NCBI GenBank assembly: GCA_030267565.1
Contig: BRXU01000005.1
Span: forward strand, 1,156,001-1,220,000
Source of the DNA: Pleodorina starrii
Lineage: Eukaryota; Chlorophyta; Chlorophyceae; Chlamydomonadales; Volvocaceae
Direction: 5' to 3'
Length of the DNA stretch: 64,000 bases
Part shown: positions 23,672-32,905 of the stretch, in pieces
How positions within the stretch are numbered: position 1 is the stretch's first letter
Layout of the letters: each line of letters opens with the position of its first letter
Translations under genes and position numbers: made by a program
The notes under the pieces: model-generated
What the model was told of the DNA's origin: nothing
The model's input: only the letters and a program-made list of their open reading frames with translations
Database searches by the model: none

Positions 23672-24550
23672 TCACTTCTTTCTCGTCCGCTGCACCTCCA
23701 TTCGCTGCACTGTCGGCTCCGGAACCACCTCCCCGAACGCCGTCGTCGGCGGTAACGGTAGCAGGGCAGCACCGACCCGTGGGTCGCCAGCAACCGCCCC
23801 CGCCTCCGCCCCCGCACCCCCCGCCACCACCCCCGCCGCCGCCGGCCCTGAGGCGGCGCCAGTCGTGCCGTAAATCGGCAGGCCGGGCTGGGCCAACACA
23901 CCCCCCAGCACGGGCGGCGCCGCCGTTAAGGCTCCCGCGGCCACTGCCGCCGGCGTCGGCGCCGCCGCAGCTACAGGCGCACCGGCGGCGGCGCCGGCGG
24001 CGGCGATCTGCTGCGCTTGCAGTACAGCGGCGACGCCGGGGTCCGCCGTCAGCCCATCCGGCGTCACCATTGCGCTCAGCGTCACCACCTCCGTCGGAGC
24101 CACGGCGGGAACTGTAATGTCTGTCGTACCCACAGCCGACGGGACCAGAGCAACCGTCGCCGCCGCCGCCGCCGCCATAGGCGTCGTCACGCCAGCTGGG
24201 GCCACACCGACGGCAGGAACCGCCGCCACGGCGGCGGAGGCGGCGGCAGGGAGCATGTAGGCGTCGGCGGCGCCGCTGGCGCCTGGCGCAAGTTGCGTGG
24301 TGACCAGCTCCGGAACCAGATCGCTGCTGGTCTCCAGGAGTTCCTCCCGAGTGGTCGGCTTGGAGCTGCTGCCGCTAACACCGCTGCCGCCGCTTCCGCT
24401 GCCGTTGCCGCCACCGCCGCCGCCGCCGTTGCCGTTGCCGGTGTTGTCGTTCTTCCTGGAGGCGTCAGTCGACGACGAATTGGACGGCAGGTATTTGCCG
24501 TACCTGTCGCCGTTGCACGGGTGCGCACGGCGGCGGGCGCAGCACGGCAC
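23672..24550 (-). CDS. Ala/Gly/Val-rich hypothetical ORF between the two HAD genes
   Basis: Open frame of 292 codons on the same strand as the flanking HAD genes. After a short basic/Cys start it has an Asn/Gly/Ser stretch (about 40-62), a more normal segment (TTREELLETSSDLVPELVTTQL, shown in part), then about 200 residues dominated by Ala, Val, Gly, Pro and Thr, ending in PTVQRMEVQRTRKK. I recognise no domain. It could be one exon of a spliced gene: an acceptor-like AG precedes a YGKYLPSN segment near 24500. It could also be a GC-rich chance ORF. The Ala-rich frame is not obviously the shadow of a better frame on plus. Confidence 0.35.
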   Translation of the reverse strand: MPCCARRRAHPCNGDRYGKYLPSNSSSTDASRKNDNTGNGNGGGGGGGNGSGSGGSGVSGSSSKPTTREELLETSSDLVPELVTTQLAPGASGAADAYMLPAAASAAVAAVPAVGVAPAGVTTPMAAAAAATVALVPSAVGTTDITVPAVAPTEVVTLSAMVTPDGLTADPGVAAVLQAQQIAAAGAAAGAPVAAAAPTPAAVAAGALTAAPPVLGGVLAQPGLPIYGTTGAASGPAAAGVVAGGAGAEAGAVAGDPRVGAALLPLPPTTAFGEVVPEPTVQRMEVQRTRKK

Positions 24551-25252
24551 AGCACGGAATTGCTACCTGAGTACGGGTTTGGGTTTTAGGGTTTGGGTTG
24601 CCTATTTTGAGATTGACCGCCGTTGCATCGGCCGTCTGCGTCGATAGACGCGACGTTTCGTGCTGGCGCTCACAATTCCTCAAATCCTCAAATGCGTAGT
24701 GTGTGTGCCTTTTGGATGCTTTCGGCTTCCGGGCGCCTCAACCTGTCCTGACGTGGCAAGGCGCTGTGGCGTGCAGGCTTCGAAACAGGCATCCCCAGCT
24801 AGCAGGCATCCGCCAGGATGCCGTACTGCCGTACTGCCGTACTGCACGCATTGTGGATCACCCGACAACAAGACCCCCTGCGACGTACTCGACCACGTCG
24901 ATTAATGATTTCGACGTTCTCGGTCCGTTAACGATCCACAGCCGCATTGCACACACCGCTTACGGCTCTACTTCAGCCCTATCAGTGTCCGTCGCCCCTC
25001 CTGCCACCACCCCAGCAGCCAGCACTCAGCACCCCGCGTCGCTTTCGCGCAAGGCCCACCTGTCCCTGCCGGCAAAGTTGCGGTCCGGAGGAGTGCGAGA
25101 GAAGTCGGTGTACGTCCGATCCTGCGTGGGTTCAGACGAATTTGTAACGGGAAGAAAATGTCAGCACCTGAAGAGGGCACGTGCTAGTTGTGCAGCGCAA
25201 GGTAAAAAAGCAGCGCAGACTCAAATCCCAATCCCATTCGCTGCGTAACCGG
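24551..25252. other. 3' region of HAD copy B
   Basis: About 700 bp downstream of HAD copy B (minus). It contains a short telomere-like tract at 24580-24600 (gggttttagggtttggg) and a triple repeat of ccgtactg at 24820-24845. No gene supported. Confidence 0.4.
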
Positions 25253-28068
25253 TCAGCTCCGGGCCTCGGACATCTCACAGCACACCGTACGCCGCATGCA
25301 CATGTACAGAAACTCCAAAGCCACCGGATGGGCACTCTCGGTCACAACACCACACGCCGTTTCCCGCACCTGCGGCTTGGCGCACCAGCACTTGTCGTGG
25401 AGGTACTTCTGCCCATCGACGAAATCAGACCAGCGCACGCCTTTGTTCGCGCGGAAACACGCGGCAGGGCGAGGGTGATCCCGTAGTGAGCCTCAGCAGC
25501 AACAACACATGACGGCCGAGGCTCGACTCTACCCTTAAAGTGTGTTTTGACCATTCCATAAACCGCCTGCCGTGCCCCGCCTTACACCAGCCTGTCTCGC
25601 CCTGCCAGGCCCACACGTATCGATTCACGGTGCAATCCCAACGCGCCTGGTGCCCTAGTCTGCGGATCAAGAGCCGAGCTACGATTCCGCTGAAGAGCCG
25701 CGCGCATACGGTATCGGCATTGCGGCTATAGCTGAAAGCGAGGCTGGCCTGCCATTGCGCTCGCTAAAAACGCTTCCGTTTCATCGCTCCTGGCCTCGCC
25801 CGCAGAACCCGCGGCAGTTAATACCCATTCGCCGCCGCCTATATATTCCGCGTCCCCTTCCCCATCCTTCCCTCCCCACCCCTTCGACCGCTCACCTGTG
25901 TCGTTGCGGACATGCATGAAGGTAACATCCAGCGCTTCAGCGTACTTGCGATTGTGCTCCATGTCATCTGCAGGATGTACGACATTTACGACAAGGCACC
26001 TTCTACACAGTGCGTGCTAGGCAGCAATGATGCCACACGGACGTACCGAACAGCATCATGCACTCCGGCTGCGTGTCGTAGTACCGAGCGATGGCATCCA
26101 GAGACACGGTCTTGTTGTACCAATGGTACTGAAAGGCCGAGCTATCGAAGAACTGAAGACGTCGCGTCGCAGGCAAAAACCAATGTGTAGGGACACCAGA
26201 GGCAGGCAAAAGAAGCATCAAAGCAAGAGGTGTGCATCGAGACGCACTAGAGAAAAGCTTCTAGACAAGACCAAGCCGACAAAGGCAGTACGGCAAAGCA
26301 GATTACGGCAAAGCAAAACATGTTGAAACGCCAAAATCTGTGTGGGCACTGGGCAGACGCTGCTGCACAAGGCCACATGCACGGACGTACCTCCTGTGTG
26401 AAGGTGCTGTTGTCGACCTTCTGGCCCAACACCTGTACGACCCGGATCGGCGCACAGAAAGCAGAGGACGTACGGCAAGCAGGGGGCGCCAAGACTGGTA
26501 GGTATGCGGTTAGCCTAACAACATGCATGATGATGATGATCGTCGCGTTGGATTTTGTTGAACGTGCTTCCCTGATCCCCTTTCTCTTGATACAGATTGT
26601 TCAGCAATAGCAGCAGCTGCTATTTCGCGCGAAGCCAGCCAACCCTCCCCCCAAACACACACCCCAACACACCCAACACACATACATACACCAAACATCG
26701 GCGCACTTTGTGCAGCTTCTGGACGTTGTCGTTGGCGCTCGCCACGCCGATCTCCCATCCGTACTCCTGTACGTGAAATCAGCCGCCAGCGCCAGGTGTG
26801 GATAAAATGGTCCGAATTGGGGGGGTGTAAAAAGAAAAAACCGCAGCGGAGAGGGGGGGAGGCCGGGGGATCGTGCCCGTCGCAACATACTGCAACTCGG
26901 CAGCGCGCGGCGGTGGCGCTTTTGTCCCCCGGGGGGCTTGCGCTACCAGACCTGGCTGCCCTGTCCCGCACCACGGTCGTGTATCCGCTGCAGTGCAGGG
27001 CCCGCCGGCCCCCCTGGCTCAACCCTCCCTGGTCCGAACGACAATCTTTAGGGAAAGAGAGCCCATCCCAACCACCATCCTTCACTTCCGATGGCCGTCG
27101 TCTGCGCCGGTGATTGTTTTGGGCCCACTGTTAAACGGTTCTTGCTGAAACTCCACTTCCACTGCTCAGCATCCAACCGTGTCCAGCGGATTGGTGTGGG
27201 GGTGCCTACGCAACGTATCCACCTTGCACTCGTGCACACTTCCGCTGCGGTATCGGTTCGGTGTCGGTTCGGTTTCTCTCCACGAACCCACCTTGCACTT
27301 GGCAATGATGCCGGCGCCGTCCTGTGCGGGCACGTCCCAGTCCTTCTTGTCCGAAGAGATCACTCGGAGCGTCTCGTCGAAATCTTCGTAAATTGGAGGG
27401 GGAGATACCGGGGAGACATCCGGGCGGGGGGTTACGGCCAGCAAGGGACCGCACGCAAGCAGACAGTTCATATAGAACTCAACAGCAATCGGGTGCAACG
27501 GCACCTGCTGGCGTTTACCAGATCTCACCCCATCGTCTTTCTTTGTCTCCACATGCGTCCCAACGAACAGAAACAAGTCCGATCGATCCGGGCGGCGCCC
27601 CCAACTTTCTTTCGCTCGACCCAAAGCGCCGTGCCGTGCCGTGGCGTCGTCCCCCCAATCGCCTCACCATACAACACTACACGTGAAGTGCTACCCCCAC
27701 CGCCTTCGGATCATGCGCATGATGACGCTCCTAACGCCAGAACAGACTGCGGCAAGCAATGCGGCTCCATCCCATGCCCGTTGCGCACCGAAAACACAGA
27801 CGCATGTGTCGTACGGCTTCTGCTTCTTCGAGTCCGAGCCCAGGAGCGCCCTGCGGCTCAGGAGCGCGCGGTTGCCACCAGCAGGCGCCGACGCAGACAG
27901 CGTGCTCCGCGAAGCCGCCGCCGCCGCCGCCGCTGCTGCCGCGTGCAAGGAAAGCGTCGCAGTGAGCGCTAGGAGGCCCAGGCACCAGCAGGTCATTGCG
28001 GTGGCGGCAGCTGAGGATGCGGCTGTCCCTCCGCTGCGCGGTCCAAAGATGCGCCGCCCGCTGACCAT
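25253..28068 (-). CDS. Secreted MDP-1-like HAD-superfamily phosphatase, copy B
   Basis: Seven exons (minus): 28068-27789, 27383-27292, 26766-26707, 26432-26391, 26152-26047, 25967-25896, 25440-25253; phases agree; 279 residues. An N-terminal hydrophobic segment (CWCLGLLALTATLSLHA) is a probable signal peptide; the internal Met 25 (27996) is an alternative start. Core motifs: CVCVFDFDETLRVIS with a textbook DxDxT (D94, D96, T98), WEIGVASAND (S134), WYNKTVSL (K172), and MMLFDDMEHN with motif IV spanning an intron, then ALDVTFMHVRNDTG. It is clearly a paralogue of copy A (SANDS/SANDN, VLGQ-DxSTFT, FF-S-AFQ) with five matching intron positions. The last exon uses an AAAG acceptor and reads through to HPVALEFLYMC and a stop; an intron at KPQ/GTGCGG would shorten the tail, so the C-terminus is less sure. 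Substrate unknown. Confidence 0.83.
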
Positions 28069-29689
28069 TGTCGTGAGTGTTGTGTGTGGCTGTGGCTGTG
28101 GCTGTGACTGCGGCTGTGGCCACTGATAAACGGTGACAGAAGGGTGGCAGAAACAGCACGCTGTCGGGCTGCGCGGTTTGGCTATGCAGCGGGGATGCTA
28201 AGGGCCTAACTCCCTGACAGGCAGTTCAGGGCGGCTGGCCCGCGGAAATGAGCGCCCGTGCCACCTGGGGCGCTCTGTGCTTCAATCGCCCACGTTGCAG
28301 CTAGCAGGGGATCTGGCCGACCACGTAACGGAGCGAGCGGGTATCCGAGCGAATTGTATGCATGTTACAACTGAGTGCGTTGGCGCGCTTTAGTGTGCCC
28401 TACCGCACGGCCCCCCCAGCTGTAGTACAGCACCTTCGGATACTCCGATCCTAAGCAGGTGATACCTTACGGAATGGGGGGTTACTCGCATGCCGGACGG
28501 ACAGAGGGCGGGAGTACGTACTGGGCACGCGTTGACAGGTGCCTGAGGTGCCTGTCAGGATTTGGGGATCGGATGTTGGATCTCGAGTCCAAAGGTTCAC
28601 AAGCCCGAATCGCCAGGAATCGCGGCGTACACGCGCTTAAGGATATCATGTTTTCCTTCCTTCATAAATTTCGTAAAAAGGATGTTTCTGAGGTGACATG
28701 TGAGGGTGGAAATAGAGTTTGGTGGTTGTGTGCGTCGGCCGATGCGGCTTGGTGCCGATCGGGCGGGCGGGAAGCATGGAGCCGACGTCGTCGCCGACCC
28801 CTTTTGCAGCCAGGCGCGCCAAGCGAAGGAGAACCGATGTGTACCATTAAACGAACCGCGTGGCGGTGTCTCGCAAGGACTCGAGCGCTTCGCGCGAGCT
28901 CTGATCGGCCAAAGGGTCATCCGACGTTGGTTGTCCGTAATTAGCTTGCGCAACGAGGCCGTTGCCGGGCCCACCGGACCTACACCTAATCGCCGGCCGC
29001 ATGCGGCGAATGGGCCCACACACATACCAGATTCTATGCATTAGCACATTCGGATATGGCTCTAATGACGAATGCGCAGCGTGTATCACAGTGGGCTCGC
29101 AAACCGCCCGAGCGCCGCGAACGTTCCGACCCGCGGTTCGCATGACCGGGCATGATCGACAGCATTTGCGGACAGTCCCTAACGCAAAACTACAACATGC
29201 TGCAAGTACATACAGGTTTTCTGGGTAAGACGTCAGCTACATACCGGTAGCGTCGCTGCCTTTGCGAACTGCATCCTTTTTGCCTTTGTCAGATCTGGTC
29301 AGATTGTCACGCACCCTGGTCTCGCACTGGTTGGGAAACTCCTAAGAAGAATGAGAGACAGAGCAAGGTTCCACAAACACTCAAACACTTTGTTATGATC
29401 GTCAGCCGCACCAAATTGCACATGGTGCAATTTGGCGTGATGTCACGCGACCGTTGGAACATGGCATCGGGCCCATTTGAACTCGGCCGGGATTTAGGCG
29501 GCGCCGCCGATGCGCGCTGCAAAAATGGTCCGGCTGCGCTGCAGGGCGTCGCACTGAGCAGTCGAGCTCATGCACTTTCTGATGATGTCGGTTTCGCGTT
29601 GTCTGCTCGCAATTCGCAAAAGGCTCGCTTAGTGAGACGTCATGGTGCCCCAATAAGGCCACAGGGACTGGGAGGCAGCAAAAGCCACC
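28069..29689. other. Upstream region of HAD copy B
   Basis: 1.6 kb. It begins with a tgtggctg-type tandem (28079-28120) just upstream of the HAD copy B start. The ORF at 28459-28944 (plus) has no family resemblance and contains unlikely Cys/Trp/Arg clusters, so no gene is called. A perfect 11-bp inverted repeat with 3-bp spacer lies at 29411-29435. Confidence 0.4.
29411..29435. repeat. Perfect small palindrome (11-bp arms, 3-bp loop)
   Basis: ccaaattgcac, atg, gtgcaatttgg. It lies about 250 bp left of the large palindrome, in a region without genes. Confidence 0.8.
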
Positions 29690-30568
29690 TCCCTCGCCTG
29701 TGTCAGCAACTGTGCCAGCTGCTGCGGCTGCATCACTGCCGCCGCCGCGGCCGGTCTCTGCCACAGGGTACAGTCCACGGCAAGCTCCGTTGACGGACAG
29801 CATTCCAGCTGCAGGGTTGTTTTTTTTATCTCTGTGCGGTGACCCGCGACATCTCGCTGAGGAGCTGGTGGGGTAGGGTGGCGCGGGGGTGCATCACGCG
29901 GCCGAAGCTCAAGAGGAGCGGATGGCCGTTCACGTCCGCGCTTGCTGGGACGGCGGCGGCATCCCTGCTGGTGCTTCTGCTGCTGCCACTGCTGCTTTGC
30001 ACCAGACCCTCGGCGCCGGGGCCGTGCTTGCGAACGGCGCTTTTGGATGGGGTGTCCATCCGGCGACCCACATTGACGTCATCGTCGCCCTCCATCACCA
30101 TGATTGTTGGCAAACGGCACCGGTGCAGCCATTACTCTGGCCGCACCGGCACCAATGCCGATCATGGCCATGGAGGGCGCCGATGACGTCAATATGGGTC
30201 GCCTGCTGGACACCCCATCCAAAAGCGCCGTGCGCAAGCGCGGCCCGGGCACCGAGGATCTGGTGCAAAGCAGCAGCAGTAGCAGCAGCAGAAGCACCAG
30301 CAGGGATGCCGCCGCCGTCCCAGCAGGCATGGATGTGAACGGCCGCGTGATGCATCCCCGCGCCACCCTACCCCACCAGCTCCTCAGCGAGATGTCGCGG
30401 GTCACCGCACAGAGATAAAAAAACAACCCTGCAGCTGGAATGCTGCCCGTCAACGGCAGCTAGCTGAATGTACCCCGCGGCAGAGATCGGCTCAGCCGCG
30501 GCCGCAGTGGCGACAGAGACGCAGCTGCATTAGCAGCTGGCACAGAAGTTGCTGATGCAGGCGAGGGA
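29690..30568. repeat. Near-perfect long palindrome (inverted repeat, arms about 415 bp)
   Basis: Read on opposite strands, 29690-30105 and 30568-30161 are nearly the same sequence, from tccctcgcctg through agctgcagggttgttttttt, gcggtgacccgcgacatctc and ggcgcttttggatggggtgtcc to gccctccat. Weaker pairing continues to the centre (about 30130), leaving only a few unpaired bases. Differences are scattered substitutions, a 24-bp insertion in the left arm (flanked by ggcc), a 3-bp length change in a CTG run and one T in a T-run. Each arm carries the same protein-like frame (for example on plus 30197-30418 ending SEMSRVTAQR, and on minus 30113-29826). If transcribed it would fold into a hairpin of more than 400 bp. 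It could be an inverted duplication of a coding exon, a foldback element or a small-RNA precursor. Confidence 0.9.
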
Positions 30569-31442
30569 GTCTCTCCCTGTAGCTAAGGTGTTCTTTGAGG
30601 CGAAGCGTCGAGGTGGAGCAGCGGACCTTCTTGGCCTGCTAAGAGATCGGCACCGGCATTGGCTGTACGGAACGCAAATCGCTGGAATCTCGGTCTGCGC
30701 CTCTCTGCGGCGGGCCGGCGGCAGTGAAGGCTGCTCGTAGACCCGGGTGCTTCCTGTGCCGCCCAGCTGGTCGCGCCGGCGTTTCACCATGAGCGGAAGC
30801 TGCGCTGACGAGGCGCTCTGCGGGAAAGCGACGCCCTAAGGGGCTGCGTGCCGTGCGCGATAATGCGCTTCGTTTTCTTCTGTACTGTACTTCGAGTTTT
30901 GCGCTTGCAAGAAAAGCGTTCCTTGGTGGTGATCAAGGTGATAAAGCTAAGTGTGTGGCGTGCATGGATGAAAGCAGAAGGTAAAATTGCGCACCTGAGC
31001 GCGTAGATCCGGCCCGGCGCCAGAGCCGTTGATGTCTTAGTCATCTTGATACGGGGGAGTTGGCCGCTATCCCCATCGGACTTCTTGCACATAACTTCTA
31101 CAGTGAACATCATCATTAAGGAAAGTACCATTTCGCCGGTTTTTGCCACGCGCCGTTGCACGTGACCATATCAACGTATCTTCACAAAAGGGGCGCTCCT
31201 GACCACGCCTCGCAAAACGGCTAGCCCTTGCAGCACGCATTGGACTTCCATTCCTAGGTTTGCATTGGCATACTGTTGTTGCATTTCGGAACTCGTACTG
31301 GAGCATCCTTTTCCTCTCCAACTCCGATTTTCCAGCAGCTAGTTGTCTGTCGAAAACCATGACAATCACATCTAGGAGCTCTATGGCATCGACACCGAGG
31401 AGCTTGGAGCAAGTGGTTGCGGCATAGAACCAGCCGCGTCTT
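30569..31442. other. Region between palindrome and TmcB-like gene
   Basis: About 870 bp without a supported gene. Minus-strand ORFs here (including one at 31067-31504 with a hydrophobic start) compete with the plus-strand candidate first exon of the TmcB-like gene and were judged less likely. Promoter and 5' UTR of the TmcB-like gene are expected here. Confidence 0.35.
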
Positions 31443-31628
31443 TTGGAGGAAGCCGGGGCGAAAATGGACACCAGCAGTATGAGGAGCGGGACGACTGGCG
31501 ACATGAGCGAGACCAGCTCGCAGCGGTCTGACGCGAGAATGCTGCGAAAGCATAAACGGTGGGTTTACGGGCCCAGTTTCCGTCTCGGTCTGAAGTACGC
31601 GTTGTCCTTGGGGAGTGCCCAAGATAAT
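31443..31628 (+). CDS. Candidate 5' exon of the TmcB-like gene
   Basis: Open frame with Met at 31443 and 31464 giving a Ser/Thr/Met-rich start (MDTSSMRSGTTGDMSETSS), then ARMLRKHKR and YGPSFRLGLKYALSLG, and a good donor at CAG/GTAAAT (31628). Third-position GC is high up to KHKR. A disordered Ser-rich head followed by a basic patch is plausible for this family. It ends in phase 0 while exon 32906 needs phase 1, so either a short exon between them is unresolved or a weaker phase-1 donor at RLG/GTCTGA is used, which would read directly into DLLEQRRSF. Confidence 0.4.
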
Positions 31629-32905
31629 TGTAATCAACAGGTAAATGATGGATGAAGTTGCCGTCCATGCAAGCCAACGTTGGGTTGGATTTACTTATGC
31701 GGAAGCGGCTGGGAACTCCCGATGGTACTCCCCGCGCGTGCACAGCTTATGAACCACTAGGAACCGCCTACCCCTGAACACCTAAAATGTCGAAATGGGA
31801 CTCAAATGTCTTGCGCATTGCCACTGCCGGCTTTGCTGCCGGTTGGGGAGCGGCGATGACGTCGTTTTCGACCGGGACCTTCCTCCCGGTTACGCCTGCC
31901 AACCAGTTACTTTCAAACATGTGATGATCCTTTAACCTCGTTTCCCAGCGAAAAGCATTGGCGAGCTAACCGGCCAGATCGTTTCAACCGACGTACGGGC
32001 GTTGTTTTGGAGAACCTCTCGCAGGGCTTCCCCACGCGAGCATCGATCTTAGAAATCTGTCTAAAGGAACTCGCGAAAATTGAAGGCGTTTGAAGGTTCA
32101 GGACGGCTCCTGGGGATGTTTCTCGCGGGCCATAGGCCTCCGTCCTGCGCGACACCACCCCAAGCCCGACTGATTCGAAATGTTGCTGGCCGCCCAACCC
32201 TGCCCCCCAAATGCCCTTACCTGCATGGTGCACCCCCTCCCCCGTCACAACACGCGGCTGTCGTAGGTCCAACGAGGAAGCCGAAGAAGGTGAGGTGGGC
32301 ATGGCGATGGTGGGAATGCATGGAGGGGTAGCATGAACACAGCTTTCCAAGGAAACAGCACGCCGCGCGTCATCCCATGTTCCGCAAGTTGCTTACGCGC
32401 ATGGCGGGCGGATTTTACGGCGGCGCCGGCTGGCCCGCCGTTCACCGTATTGCTGCCAGGCAACACGAAGCAAATTGTAGAGTCGTACCGCATCCCGGGC
32501 CACTGGGTTGCAGACTCCACAGCGCACAGCCGAGCCGAGCGACTTGGTATGTGGGCCGTCGCCGCCGCAGCCGCCGCAGCCGCGGGGCGGTTCCGCCGCA
32601 GCCGCAGCCGCTGCCGCCGCAGCCGCGGGGCGGTTCCGCGCGCTCTCTGCCTACCCTGTGACCTCAGTCGCCCACCTCACCCCAGTCGCTCACTCTGGGG
32701 TTGCGGCCCTTCCCCTGCCTCGCTCCTGGCGTTGGGCGCTTCCGTATCGCACAGCTAACGGCCCCTTCAAAGCCCTTTCCCCCCCTTTCTTTGGTGTGCA
32801 TAACCCCTCCTCCCTCCTCCCTCCTCCCACTATCCCCTCATGAGGCACCCCAACCCCACACCCCACTAACCCATTCACCCCTTCCCTGCCCTCATCTGCC
32901 CTCAG

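Noticed and set aside
28459..28944. 161-codon plus-strand ORF
   Set aside because: No recognisable family, many rare Cys/Trp/Arg clusters, no splice context.
31067..31504. Minus-strand ORF beginning with a hydrophobic run (MSPVVPLLILLVSIF)
   Set aside because: It looks like a signal peptide but overlaps in antisense the Ser-rich plus-strand candidate exon, whose third-position GC fits this genome better, and no continuing exon chain was found.
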